A stretch of 64,000 nucleotides of DNA, taken from Amphibacillus xylanus NBRC 15112 (GTDB lineage Bacteria; Bacillota; Bacilli; Bacillales; Amphibacillaceae). Position 1 is the first letter of the stretch, and each line of letters opens with the position of its first letter. This document shows positions 7,943-16,824 of this stretch, piece after piece. Location of the stretch: positions 1,426,001 through 1,490,000 of the forward strand of contig NC_018704.1 in NCBI RefSeq assembly GCF_000307165.1, given 5' to 3'. The position numbers were made by a program, and so were the translations under genes. The notes under the pieces are model-generated. The model saw nothing but the letters and a program-made list of their open reading frames with translations. It ran no database searches and was not told the origin of the DNA.

Positions 7943-9801
7943 TTAATCTTTTTGATAAAACAGACACTCAAAGCCATCTGCACCTAATAATAAACCCTTT
8001 GCCCAGCTAGGTGTTTTTGCCATCTCCTCACAAACCTGTGAAAGAGATGCATCCATGTTTGCTTCTATTATTATTTCATCATGGACATGGGCCACAATAT
8101 AGTAACCTTTTTTGGTCCATAGCTTTCTATTCGTTCCCATTTTTTAGTTCCGCCGACCCCTTCATAGGTCACAGCCTCCCCACCAAATTTATTTTCGCCC
8201 ATTCTAGGCTTCACATAGGCAAGCTTTCTACCTGATGGTAAAACAATAAAAAGCATTCCACTTTGATAAATGAATTTTATTCCATGAGTCTCAGTAGGGG
8301 TTTTTTCCTTAACACAGTTCTTTGCTGCTCTGTCAACATCCCACCAAAGCTTAGTAATTTTTGGATTTGATTGCCGCCAGGCATATACCAGAGGCTGTAA
8401 TTCTTCCTCTTTAAGACCCATGTCTAAGGCTCCTATGCTTCCGCCATAGCCAAGTGCCAGTTCTGCAATTTTACCTTTTTGTCTAAGGTGTCCGTTTATC
8501 CCATTTTTCTCTACTGGAATATTAAACATCTGTGAAGCTGAAGCACAGTATATATCTCCGCCATCTGCAAATACATCTATTCTCCATTTTTCATTTGCTA
8601 GCCATGCAATAACCCTAGCTTCAATAGCTGAAAAATCTGCAACAATAAACTTTTTATCTTTTTTAGGTATAAATGAGGTGCGAATAAGCTGGGATAATGT
8701 ATCTGGAACATCTTCATAGAGTAATTCTAAGGCCTCAGTATTTTTACTTCTAACTAGTGACCGAGCTTCTCCTAGATCTTTCATATGGTTTTGAGGTAGG
8801 TTTTGTAATTGAATAAGCCTTCCTGAAAACCTGCCTGTTCTATTAGCACCATAGAATTGAAACATCCCCCTTGCCCGTCCATCACCACATACTGCATTTT
8901 CCATTGCTGCATATTTCTTTATAGAAGATTTAGCAAGCTTTTGTCTAAGTTCCAATACTGTTTTATAAGGCTCCTTGGCACTTTCCAGAAGTTTTGCAAC
9001 TGCCTTCTTACCTAGACTCTCTGTTTCTATTCCATTTTCTAGAAGCCACCCTTTCATCTGTTGCACCGAGTTAGGGTTTTCTAGTTTGGTAATATCCTGC
9101 ATAACAGTCATTAGATTTTCACTAGAAACCCCATCTATATAAACAGCTTGCTTTACAAAATCCATATCTATGGCAATCCCACGGTCATTTATTATTTGAT
9201 CCATCTCATACTCTTTCCAAATAAAATCAGGCACTGGAAATTTAAATAGTTTTTCTTGAATTAACATCTCAGTTTCTACATCACGGGCATTGTATTCTTT
9301 AAACCTCTGCCACCTGTCTCTATCATGTTTTGGGAAGTTACGAGTTCTTCCACCATTTGCTTTTGTAGGTTTACAGGGTATGCAAAAATATCTTATTAGA
9401 TCTTTGCCCTCCGTCAATTTTTGCTTTTCTAAACCTAGTACTGCACCTACACTTTCAAGGGATAGAGGTAGACCCATATAGGCAGACCAAACCATGGAGC
9501 ATCTCCAGGATGAAGGATTTAAATATTTGCCTGTTTCTAAGCCTAAAAACTTAGAGAGTCACACCCTTTCAAACATGGCATTAAAGGCCCATTTGATAAT
9601 TTCATCATCTTTAAGGGCATCTATAATACTTCTAGGAATTTTCTCTCCATTGGCTAAATCTACAACCTTTACTTCTCCACCATCTACCGAATAAGCAAAT
9701 AAAAGTATTTCAAAATCATCATTCTCGGCATAGCGATAAACCCCAGATTTCCCTAAGTTAATACTTGAGTAAGTCTCTATATCTATTGAAATAGATTTCA
9801 T
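7943..9801 (-). pseudogene. Broken phage family A DNA polymerase gene
   Basis: The gene encodes a Pol I-like phage polymerase with an N-terminal exonuclease region (SISIDIETYSSINLGKSGVY) and a polymerase core (ADFSAIEARVIAWLANEKWR; palm motif VAHVHDEIIIEAN). Two lesions inactivate it. First, a TGA at 9559-9561 interrupts the frame after AFNAMFERV; the frame continues unchanged with LSKFLGLETGKYLNPSSWRC. Second, near 8110 the sequence jumps from ESYGPK straight to KGYYIVAHVHDE in another frame. That loses roughly 25 codons expected between these motifs and shifts the frame, so the catalytic Asp of the DE motif is out of frame. The C-terminus ends at 7943. Confidence 0.9.
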
Positions 9802-9820
9802 CTCTTACCGTCCTTTCCAA

Positions 9821-9860
9821 TATAAATAAGGTGGCAGCACACACCACCACCTTATTTATA
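9821..9860 (-). terminator. 14-bp perfect hairpin between DUF2815 and polymerase genes
   Basis: Positions 9821-9834 pair perfectly with 9847-9860 around a 12-nt loop. It falls in the only real gap of this otherwise tightly packed operon. There is no strong T-tract, so it may tune readthrough or mRNA processing rather than terminate fully. Confidence 0.5.
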
Positions 9861-9875
9861 ATTTTGCCTTAACTT

Positions 9876-10424
9876 TTATGCTAAGAAATCATCATCTTCT
9901 ATTGTGGTGAATTCATCAGCTGCATTAGTTCTGCCACCAAGAGGTTCACCATCCTTAATCTTTTGAATGTTTCCAAGTCCACAGGCCACTCCCTTGTTTC
10001 CATTAGAGTTAAAAGCATAGAAATTAAGAGATACCCTTGCGTAGCAACCACTATAAACTTCACTTCTATCTAAAATCGGTCTCACTGCTTTGTCCACAAT
10101 TTGAGGAGCAGTCATACTATTTGCATTTACAAAATAATGCCCCTTATAAGCTTCATCGTCTCGCTCCGCATCTCCATCTCTAAGGGGTAGCTTTATAGCC
10201 GCCTTATTAGGCTTCTTTCCTCCGAACTTATGAAGTCCTTCTTCAATAGCTGCATCCACCGCCACATGGATAGCGTTAATTATTTCTGTATCAGTTTTGG
10301 GGATTAAGACTGACACGCTATACCTTTCTGCTCCGCCATTTATGGATACTGGTTCCCATCCATTGAAGTAACTTAGTCTGGTATCTACACCTGTAATAAC
10401 TTTTGTTTTGCTTTGATTAATCAT
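9876..10424 (-). CDS. DUF2815 phage protein (probable ssDNA-binding)
   Basis: A 182-residue protein of the DUF2815 family, encoded next to DUF2800 and polymerase genes in many Firmicute phages and thought to bind single-stranded DNA. Recognisable segments are KVITGVDTRLSYFNGWEP, FGGKKPNKAAIKLPLRDGD and YSGCYARVSLNFYAF; the tail is acidic (TTIEDDDFLA), as in many ssDNA-binding proteins. I placed the start at ATG 10424 (MINQSKTKV), because a TGGAGG site lies just before it; an upstream codon would overlap the DUF2800 gene by 47 bp. Confidence 0.85.
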   Translation of the reverse strand: MINQSKTKVITGVDTRLSYFNGWEPVSINGGAERYSVSVLIPKTDTEIINAIHVAVDAAIEEGLHKFGGKKPNKAAIKLPLRDGDAERDDEAYKGHYFVNANSMTAPQIVDKAVRPILDRSEVYSGCYARVSLNFYAFNSNGNKGVACGLGNIQKIKDGEPLGGRTNAADEFTTIEDDDFLA

Positions 10425-10428
10425 ATTC

Positions 10429-11565
10429 TTATACCTCCATAATTTTATTAAATTCAGTTTTCGCACTTGATACATTTAAGGCTTGTCTTTTATCTGATAA
10501 TGGAGCTAGGGTAGGCTTACCAGGCGGTTTGATAATAAAGTCACCTAGTATATCCTTGAATTTTTGTTTACCCATGAGTTTTTCCATTTCTGTAAGAGTA
10601 ATAAGGCTGGTTCGGTATATGTCCTTATAACCATTGGCTTTAGCAACCTCAGCTATCTTATCTTCATCTTTATATTTGCGATTGGACCGACCCTCTACAA
10701 CTTTAAAACCACTCCACTCCTTACCATGATTGACTGCAGCATCTGTAGCATAGGTCACAATATCATTTGCCCACTTAGTAAGGTCCGATAGTTTGGATAA
10801 AATTTCTTCTATCTCATTATCTGTAAGTAGAGGTGGGAGTTTAAATTCTAACTGTGCTAGTCTTAATTTTTCATCGGCTCTTGCTCTACATTTAACTGCA
10901 GCTCGGCAAAAAGTACACCAGTCACCTGGAAGATATTCTCCCTCGCCTTTAAAGGCCAATTTAGCCTTCGGTACTAAATCATTTTCTGCCCACTTTTTGA
11001 GTTCATCTACTGAAATAGTCCAGGCACTAACATTCTCTCTTCTAGGTTGGAAAATGTGCATTGTCACTTCCTCAATGTCATATAAACTTTCATAAGATGC
11101 TAGAGCTCCCAAGGCATATAGTTTCATCTGTGGATTGTCTTCTGCATATACAAGTATTCCCTGTCCGTATTTCATGTCAATTATATGCAGACTCTTATCA
11201 CCGATGATTATTGTATCTGCCGTACCAAATCCTTCTGGAACATAGCAGGAAAAATCCAATCTTTCTTCTATTAATACTAGTGGATCTTTACAATTCTTCT
11301 TCACTTCCTCAAGTTGCTCTAAGACATACTCCACATAAGCATCACTGTGTTCTTCCATTTCATCATCATTAAACTCTGAAACTGGTCTTTTACTTCTTAT
11401 ATGGAGTGCCTTTTTAAGCTTATGCTCACAAAGGTTATGGGCCGCAGTGCCCTGTGCAGCTGCAGTTGACTCTTGGTCTTTAAACTCTAACTCAAGCCTA
11501 GCTGCAGGCGTACATTCTAACCATCTATGTGCTCCAGATGCTGAAAGTATTGCGTGTTTACCCAT
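10429..11565 (-). CDS. DUF2800 phage protein (Cas4/PD-(D/E)XK-like nuclease fold)
   Basis: A 378-residue DUF2800 protein. It opens with HAILSASGAHRWLECTPAARLE, has the nuclease-like strand FGTADTIIIGDKSLHIIDMKYGQG (Asp and Asp-x-Lys in RecB/Cas4-like positions), and a C-terminal Cys cluster WCTFCRAAVKC consistent with an iron-sulfur site. By analogy to Cas4/AddB-like exonucleases it may process DNA ends for phage recombination. The ATG at 11565 follows CGGAGG and overlaps the preceding gene by 8 bp. Confidence 0.85.
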   Translation of the reverse strand: MGKHAILSASGAHRWLECTPAARLELEFKDQESTAAAQGTAAHNLCEHKLKKALHIRSKRPVSEFNDDEMEEHSDAYVEYVLEQLEEVKKNCKDPLVLIEERLDFSCYVPEGFGTADTIIIGDKSLHIIDMKYGQGILVYAEDNPQMKLYALGALASYESLYDIEEVTMHIFQPRRENVSAWTISVDELKKWAENDLVPKAKLAFKGEGEYLPGDWCTFCRAAVKCRARADEKLRLAQLEFKLPPLLTDNEIEEILSKLSDLTKWANDIVTYATDAAVNHGKEWSGFKVVEGRSNRKYKDEDKIAEVAKANGYKDIYRTSLITLTEMEKLMGKQKFKDILGDFIIKPPGKPTLAPLSDKRQALNVSSAKTEFNKIMEV

Positions 11566-11875
11566 TACCTAACACCTCCGCATCTTCTAGTAAGGAACCA
11601 TAGTGGCTAGGATCAACTTCGCTTAACTTTTCACCACCATACTTCTTAATTAAATCTCTTACTTCAGAAGTTAGACCTGCTTGACTCTTCTTAGCCAGCA
11701 CTCCTCTAACTTCTTCTAAAGTAATCTTCTTTGGCTTTGCCTCTTTTACTTTTGTAGCGGTTATCTCTACATTTTCGCCATCACCACTGGTTATTGCATT
11801 TGCAACAACCTCTATACTATCTGCAAGCGAACGCATATCTGAAACCACATCAAGAAGTAGCTTTATTTTGCTCAT
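11558..11875 (-). CDS. Small phage protein of the DUF2800 operon
   Basis: A 105-residue protein with an N-terminal helix (MSKIKLLLDVVSDMRSLADSIE), a charged linker, and a C-terminal helical segment (TLEEVRGVLAKKSQAGLTSEVRDLIKKYGG). The C-terminal part resembles a conserved small phage protein commonly found just before DUF2800; I know no function. The ATG at 11875 follows GGAGGGG. It overlaps both neighbours by a few bases, indicating coupled translation. Confidence 0.7.
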   Translation of the reverse strand: MSKIKLLLDVVSDMRSLADSIEVVANAITSGDGENVEITATKVKEAKPKKITLEEVRGVLAKKSQAGLTSEVRDLIKKYGGEKLSEVDPSHYGSLLEDAEVLGNG

Positions 11876-12068
11876 GCTTCACCCCTCCTTCCTTTGCCTC
11901 ACTAATGGCAAGTTCCTGTACCGTATCCCCAGGAACTAGAATAGTAATTTTCTGTTTTTCACCTAAGAAGAAACGAAAAAGTCGTTCTCTAATGGTGATA
12001 TTCCGACAGGATACTATTCCTCCATCTTGAGGTTTTTTTGAAACACTAATTTTTAAATTATGCTTCAT
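11850..12068 (-). CDS. Small phage protein, function unknown
   Basis: A 72-residue basic protein rich in beta-branched residues (LKISVSKKPQDGGIVSCRNI, then KITILVPGDTVQELAI). I do not recognise it. The start at ATG 12068 (MKHNLKISV) is preferred because GAGGTGAAA precedes it. The gene overlaps the next by 26 bp and sits in the early phage operon, which supports its being real. Confidence 0.6.
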   Translation of the reverse strand: MKHNLKISVSKKPQDGGIVSCRNITIRERLFRFFLGEKQKITILVPGDTVQELAISEAKEGGVKHEQNKATS

Positions 12069-12110
12069 AGGTTTCACCTCTTTCTGAGAGCTTTAATTTC
12101 TAGCCCCTAC

Positions 12111-12638
12111 TTATAAGCCAAGAGAAGAGGGGAAAGTTGAGGTGTTTGGAAAAATCTTTTTTAATTTCTTTTTTGCTACAGCTAAATGATGAGATATATT
12201 GCTTTTACTAGTGCCAACGCTATCTGCGTACTCATTTGCTGGTACTCCGTCAAGATGCACAGCTATGAAAGCTTCTGCTTGCTTGGTAGTTAAGTTCTTG
12301 CGAAGTAGTTCACAGTAAAATTCATAGTCAGCTTTTCTGTCTCGATTTTCTAAATCTGTGTAATCAGGAATATAGTCCATATGGTCCGTAAGGTCTTCCT
12401 CCTGATCGTCTTTTCTAAAGGGCATCTCTGGCATAGAAATTCGTCTATTGTGTTTTCTCCAATTATTAAACTCAGGCTTATTAAATTCTTCATTGAATTT
12501 TTCTTGAATTAGTTTTTCTTTGTCTTCTTGTGAGTCATACTCTTCTTCTATTGATAAGCTGATCCACATTTCCTCAGTTTCTTTTTCATTTAACTCAATA
12601 GATTGAAAATACTTATCAAATCTTATTTTTAATTTCAT
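12111..12638 (-). CDS. Phage sigma-70 region 4-like protein
   Basis: A 175-residue protein. The N-terminal half is acidic and variable. Residues about 105-160 form a sigma region 4-type helix-turn-helix (LRKNLTTKQAEAFIAVHLDG, then ANEYADSVGTSKSNISHHLA). Such proteins head replication or transfer modules in Firmicute phages and ICEs and probably act in transcription control. The ATG at 12638 is preceded by GGAAAGG. That site can be sequestered by the hairpin described for the leader, so translation may be regulated. Confidence 0.75.
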   Translation of the reverse strand: MKLKIRFDKYFQSIELNEKETEEMWISLSIEEEYDSQEDKEKLIQEKFNEEFNKPEFNNWRKHNRRISMPEMPFRKDDQEEDLTDHMDYIPDYTDLENRDRKADYEFYCELLRKNLTTKQAEAFIAVHLDGVPANEYADSVGTSKSNISHHLAVAKKKLKKIFPNTSTFPSSLGL

Positions 12639-12830
12639 CTTTCATCCTTTCCGTCCGAAACTTGACGGAAGGATGCAAAAAGAATCTATTATGAAGATGG
12701 CCACAGGCTACTAGTTCCTAAAAATAGGTACACGAAGTAACGGTGGGTGCATTTCCTTCTAAATACAGCCTTTATCGCTATATTTAAAATTCTTTATGCA
12801 TCCTCCGTCCTGATGGCCATCTCGGACTTT
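12639..12830 (-). ncRNA. Candidate structured leader RNA (pseudoknot) before the sigma-like gene
   Basis: On the minus strand four arms occur in the order A-B-A'-B', giving crossing helices. A (12822-12814, AGATGGCCA) pairs perfectly with A' (12703-12695). B (12809-12789) pairs with B' (12685-12664) over 20 of 21 positions with one bulge and one mismatch. About 85 nt separate B from A' and hold small hairpins. Immediately after B', a third arm (GACGGAAAGG, including the ribosome binding site) can pair with the end of B' (CCTTCCGTC). B/B' pairing and RBS sequestration therefore exclude each other, as in a switch. I recall a published 'DUF2800' RNA motif from phage operons of this kind; whether this is one needs an Rfam search. 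Confidence 0.6.
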
Positions 12831-12898
12831 GAATTTTTATATAGAAGTCTTTAGGACTTGCTTACTAATAGATATATCACGAATATTTTTTTGAAAAT

Positions 12899-12976
12899 GG
12901 ACACGCTATGTCCCATAAAAACAAAAAACCGGAGCTATCTATTCTGCCTTTTCTTAGGCTTTATAGATAACTCCGG
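12899..12976 (-). terminator. Tandem hairpin terminators downstream of the 62-residue protein gene
   Basis: A long hairpin at 12929-12976 (CCGGAG-TATCTAT arms, T-run after it on the minus strand) is followed by a small GGACA/TGTCC hairpin at 12899-12913. They separate the regulator operon (13.0-14.0 kb) from the sigma-like/DUF2800 operon. Confidence 0.75.
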
Positions 12977-13026
12977 CTGTTTGCTCCTCGATTGGTTACG
13001 GGGCAGATTGCGGTAATTTCTCTTTA

Positions 13027-13215
13027 TTATCTTACTTTACTTCTTTCTATAACCGATTCTACTTGATGAACGATATCATCCCAATGAATTGTTACATATT
13101 TGTTTTTACTGATTTTTTGTTCTAAGTAAACTTTATCACCATCGACAACCACATCACAAAATCGTGGTGGCACTGGTTTAGAAGTACTTAAATCTCTAAT
13201 GGGTTGTTTTATCAT
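13027..13215 (-). CDS. Small phage-type protein, function unknown
   Basis: A 62-residue protein with a Pro-rich start (SKPVPPRFCDVVVDGDKVYL) and a beta-rich remainder. I do not recognise the family. It has a good AGGAGGGAG site before ATG 13215 and follows the XRE regulator by 15 bp, so the two are probably co-transcribed and end at the tandem terminators. Confidence 0.55.
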   Translation of the reverse strand: MIKQPIRDLSTSKPVPPRFCDVVVDGDKVYLEQKISKNKYVTIHWDDIVHQVESVIERSKVR

Positions 13216-13230
13216 GCATCTCCCTCCTAA

Positions 13231-14019
13231 TTAAAATGGAAGTTCTTCTTCATCATCACTTATGTCATCTTCCATAAATGAATCAATGATATACTTAAGT
13301 TCATTTTTTATCCTCGGGTGTTTCGTACGTTCACTTACTGTTAGATATAGATTCTCTACCAATAGCGCTAATGGCGACACATCTTTATTACTACATAAAT
13401 AGCTCGCACCTACTCCAGGTGTGTACATCCAAATTTCCTTAGCAAAAGCATCCAAATCATTAACATTGTGGACACTCTTACTTATATTCATTATATAGAG
13501 ATATGAATTATTTTTTAAACGTAGGTTAAAACAATCACCATTAATTGCCGTTCTACAGTCAAATGATTTTGATATAAAAACAACTCTAGAAACCTCTTCT
13601 GGATACTCGCATTCACTTTCTTCATAAAAAGTTTCGTAGCTTAAAAGAGGATGGTCTACATAACCGTTCATATCTGTTTCTACTCGCTGTAATTCATCTG
13701 CAGATTCAATGTTCCAATCTAGCCTATCATCCAAAGTATCTTTGTTTAATTTCTCAAGGAAAGATACAAGATATCGCTCAGTAGGTGTCATTTCTCCAAG
13801 TTCTACTTTTAATAAGGTATCTATACTAGTATTTAAAGACTCAGCGACTTTCATAATAAATTCTATCCCTGGTTTAGTTTTCTCGTCCTTACTTATTCTC
13901 GAAATATATCCAGTACTTACACCTGCTTCTGTTTCTAGCTCGCCTATTTTCTTCCCAGATTCATTTAAAAGGAAAGAAATGTTGTCTAACATTATCTTTT
14001 TATTAAACTCTTCCGTCAT
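13231..14019 (-). CDS. XRE-family transcriptional regulator (phage repressor-like)
   Basis: A 262-residue protein. The N-terminal helix-turn-helix of the XRE/Cro-CI type spans about residues 8-65 (LNESGKKIGELETEAGVSTG, then ISRISKDEKTKPGIEFIMKV). The rest has no domain I recognise and ends in an acidic tail (MEDDISDDEEELPF). Start at ATG 14019, nine bases after AAGGAG. It is followed by a small unknown gene and flanked by terminators on both sides, so it forms its own short operon beside the ImmA/IrrE gene, as in phage and ICE control regions. Confidence 0.8.
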   Translation of the reverse strand: MTEEFNKKIMLDNISFLLNESGKKIGELETEAGVSTGYISRISKDEKTKPGIEFIMKVAESLNTSIDTLLKVELGEMTPTERYLVSFLEKLNKDTLDDRLDWNIESADELQRVETDMNGYVDHPLLSYETFYEESECEYPEEVSRVVFISKSFDCRTAINGDCFNLRLKNNSYLYIMNISKSVHNVNDLDAFAKEIWMYTPGVGASYLCSNKDVSPLALLVENLYLTVSERTKHPRIKNELKYIIDSFMEDDISDDEEELPF

Positions 14020-14146
14020 TTCCACTCACTCCTTTCTACTACTTTTTCAATATAATATCATAATTTTACCTATGCGTCAATATGTATTTATGTATTGAAT
14101 TATGTTTCAATTCACTAGTATGAGTTTGATGTTTGCGACATAAAAA

Positions 14147-14215
14147 ACAGACCCTTAATAAAATAAAGGTCTGTTTATGAAAATCTACTAAAAAGGACAT
14201 CCCATGTCCGTTTTT
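14147..14215 (-). terminator. Two tandem hairpins after the ImmA/IrrE-like gene
   Basis: GGACAT/ATGTCC at 14195-14209 is flanked by A- and T-runs on both sides and can act in both directions. A second stem (14147-14156 with 14165-14174) follows on the minus strand. The first is nearly the same sequence as the small hairpin at 12899, suggesting a shared phage terminator. Confidence 0.75.
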
Positions 14216-14228
14216 CATAAAATAATTT

Positions 14229-16112
14229 TTAAATTTCTACTCCATATTGTGAAAGATATTCTTGAACTGCCCATAAAGGTTCGGGATATTTAATATGTAA
14301 GGCTTCATTAATCCATTGGTGATCAGTATTCAAATGATTTAATGGGCATTGTAGTACAGACATAAGCTTTTCACTGATAATTGGTGGCAGACGAAGTCCA
14401 AAGCATATAAGGGCGGCCGTTTCTACCTTTGGTGATGTTAAACCTTTAACTGTACGACTTATTGTTTTTGGATCACGGTCTATTTCCAAGCCTAAATCAG
14501 TATATGACATCTTTCTCCAATCAAGAAGCAATTGCATACATTGTTCTGGGTCATCCGTCATTCTTTTGCGAATCTCAATATATTCTTCCTGTTGCTTTTT
14601 TCTCATGGCTATTTGTCTTTCCTGCGGAGCATTTTGGTAGCCATTATGATATTTTATTTCAAATGTAATATCGCTTGCTTCACGATTTAAGAAACATGCC
14701 GTATGATAAATGTTCTCAATTTTGCTAGTGATTCTCATGTCAAATACGAGACAACATTCATCCATATGAGAACGAGCATACCCTGTTAAAGCTAATCTTC
14801 CATTTTCATCGTACTCTACATAAAGTGGTGCATTATATACAAAATGATTATCTACAAAAAGATAATCACCATTAGCGGTTAAGGCACGAAGTTCAGGATT
14901 AACAAATCTTTCAATGGCTGCATCTTGAGCACTTAAAGAAAAAGTCTGATTTATCTTAATTGCTCCTTTGCGAAAACCATGAGGTTTTACATAATGACCA
15001 TCAAGATATGTGTATGTACCGATAGCTTCTTCGAAACCTAACTCTACAAGCCTAATCTTAGCTGCTTGCTTAGATACTGCAAAGCTAGTCTCTAATGCTG
15101 TGATAACTTGCTCCATCACATCTACTGTATGCCTCGCATTTGATTCACGCATAAATTTTGCTATATATTGATTGGCCTTTATCCTAAAGGGTTCTGCGGG
15201 CATTTGTATCCGTGGGGTCAATTGGTTAGCTTGCTTTTCCATCCACTCTGTAGATTTTTTTGATACTGTTGAAATTGCCCCACCTTTTACTTCACAGCTT
15301 ATATGAGAGGCTGTTTCATTATATAGTTTTTCCAGTTCAAATACTTTTCTGTGTTTTACCCAGTGGACACACTCATGTATTATTGTATTATTAACAGAAC
15401 CTAGATTTCTAAGCAAGTACATATAGGGATCGACTACAATAGTTTTCCCTTCAATATGCATAGTTACATTGCTTTGAATATTTGAATCATACATTTCAGC
15501 TTCAGTATCTACAAAGTAAATCTGACCAAATACTGATGAATCTTCTCTTATTCGCTGGTTTTTTATTGTTAAGCCTAATCTCTCAGTAAGAATATTAGGG
15601 TCAACCCAAATAGGGTCTTGTCCATATTGAGTTATCTTAAGAGCCTCGGGATAATATTCTTCAAGAAATGCTGTAGCCACTTCATCTAGCTTTTCATAAG
15701 GGATATAAGGAACAAGGGAATCATCTAAAGGATTTTTGGCACAGTTTTTTCCTGTATATGAAGATACTTCAAAAATATTAAAGTCTTCTAGATTACATCC
15801 AATATCACCAGAACAACGTACCATTAGCCATATTGTATTCTCCTCCGAATCATCATAGTGATAATCTGCTTCAGGGATTTCAAATGTAACTGACAAAGCC
15901 ACATCAAACTGGATTTTCATTTCTGGCAAATCATCAACCCATACATGTTCAACCTTAACATCAGCAATTTCTGGTTCTCCAGCTTTACGGATTCTGTACA
16001 ATTCTATATCTAATGATTCTATATTTTCATCAAGATACGTCTCGGCTGCTACCCAGAATTGATTGTCAAAAGTCTTTGCCACGTATTCTGTAAATGATCG
16101 AGTATTCGCCAT
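14229..16112 (-). CDS. ImmA/IrrE-family zinc peptidase fused to helix-turn-helix
   Basis: A 627-residue protein. The first ~180 residues are acidic and unrecognised. The middle holds an ImmA/IrrE-type zinc metallopeptidase with the HExxH motif in NTIIHECVHWVKHR (near residue 240). Near residues 540-590 is an XRE-like helix-turn-helix (RKMSYTDLGLEIDRDPKTIS). ImmA cleaves phage/ICE repressors on DNA damage, and IrrE-type proteins control stress regulons, so this may derepress the element by cleaving the neighbouring XRE protein. Start at ATG 16112 after GGGAGGA. It is much longer than ordinary ImmA (about 150-200 aa). Confidence 0.8.
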   Translation of the reverse strand: MANTRSFTEYVAKTFDNQFWVAAETYLDENIESLDIELYRIRKAGEPEIADVKVEHVWVDDLPEMKIQFDVALSVTFEIPEADYHYDDSEENTIWLMVRCSGDIGCNLEDFNIFEVSSYTGKNCAKNPLDDSLVPYIPYEKLDEVATAFLEEYYPEALKITQYGQDPIWVDPNILTERLGLTIKNQRIREDSSVFGQIYFVDTEAEMYDSNIQSNVTMHIEGKTIVVDPYMYLLRNLGSVNNTIIHECVHWVKHRKVFELEKLYNETASHISCEVKGGAISTVSKKSTEWMEKQANQLTPRIQMPAEPFRIKANQYIAKFMRESNARHTVDVMEQVITALETSFAVSKQAAKIRLVELGFEEAIGTYTYLDGHYVKPHGFRKGAIKINQTFSLSAQDAAIERFVNPELRALTANGDYLFVDNHFVYNAPLYVEYDENGRLALTGYARSHMDECCLVFDMRITSKIENIYHTACFLNREASDITFEIKYHNGYQNAPQERQIAMRKKQQEEYIEIRKRMTDDPEQCMQLLLDWRKMSYTDLGLEIDRDPKTISRTVKGLTSPKVETAALICFGLRLPPIISEKLMSVLQCPLNHLNTDHQWINEALHIKYPEPLWAVQEYLSQYGVEI

Positions 16113-16159
16113 AAATAATCCTCCCATCCTACAATAACGATTAATTTAAAATAGCAATA

Positions 16160-16702
16160 TTAATAATAAACCCAACGTTCACCATCCCAATGTGGCTGTA
16201 TTTGCTCATGAGACTCATATAATTCATCAAACAAATTAAATGCCACAGCTTTTGCAGTATGAAGATCAGTAATTCTCCTTCCATTATATTTCCATAGTTG
16301 CTTACCTTTAAAGATAACACCCCAATTAGAATTAAACTTACTTTTCATAATGGTAATATAGTTGCCCTTATATCGAAGGGTATAGTTACCTGTATCTGAT
16401 TTAAAACGCCACTCTTGCTTCATAAAATTCTTTCTCCGATTAGCTCGATTTCTCAGTTCTCTTTCAGATTCTTTAGGGTCAATATAATCATCTATCATAT
16501 TAGATGCACATACACACCCCACACGTATCTCTCCATGATAATCTGGATGTTCTAATAGATGTACATATCGAATCTTTTCATTGCCACACATCTCGCATTG
16601 TTCATAATTTATGGGTTCTCCAGCTTCCACATATTCTCCTAAATCCTCCACACCTATATACTGCCACCCCTTATGGGGAACACCTGCTTTATCCCATCGC
16701 AC
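16160..16702 (-). CDS. Cys-cluster phage-type protein, function unknown
   Basis: A protein of about 180 residues with a zinc-binding-type cluster (CEMCGNEKIRYVH then GCVCASNM), followed by a basic helix (RELRNRANRRKNFMKQEWRF) and a C-terminal domain ending HWDGERWVYY. Similar small Cys-rich proteins occur in phage and mobile elements; no function is known to me. Translation probably starts at GTG 16702 (eight bases after GGAGG), though TTG or GTG at 16708-16711 are possible. It is the first gene of the minus-strand cluster, just behind a divergent promoter region. Confidence 0.65.
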   Translation of the reverse strand: MRWDKAGVPHKGWQYIGVEDLGEYVEAGEPINYEQCEMCGNEKIRYVHLLEHPDYHGEIRVGCVCASNMIDDYIDPKESERELRNRANRRKNFMKQEWRFKSDTGNYTLRYKGNYITIMKSKFNSNWGVIFKGKQLWKYNGRRITDLHTAKAVAFNLFDELYESHEQIQPHWDGERWVYY

Positions 16703-16727
16703 TATCAACACCTCCTTTTAATATGAG

Positions 16728-16793
16728 AGTCTATATTTTTATTTTTCGCAATAGTCTATATGTAAATTATAGCATAATAAATATTTATCACAA
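16728..16793 (-). promoter_or_regulatory. Promoter of the phage-remnant operon with direct-repeat operator candidate
   Basis: On the minus strand TTGTGA (16788-16793) and TATAAT (16766-16771) are 16 bp apart. Two copies of AGTCTATAT (16728-16736 and 16753-16761), 25 bp apart, lie downstream of the -10 box, where a bound regulator would block transcription. The divergent XRE gene at 16877 is an obvious candidate ligand. Confidence 0.6.
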
Positions 16794-16824
16794 TAAACAC
16801 ATATTATGTGATTGTAAATTAAAT

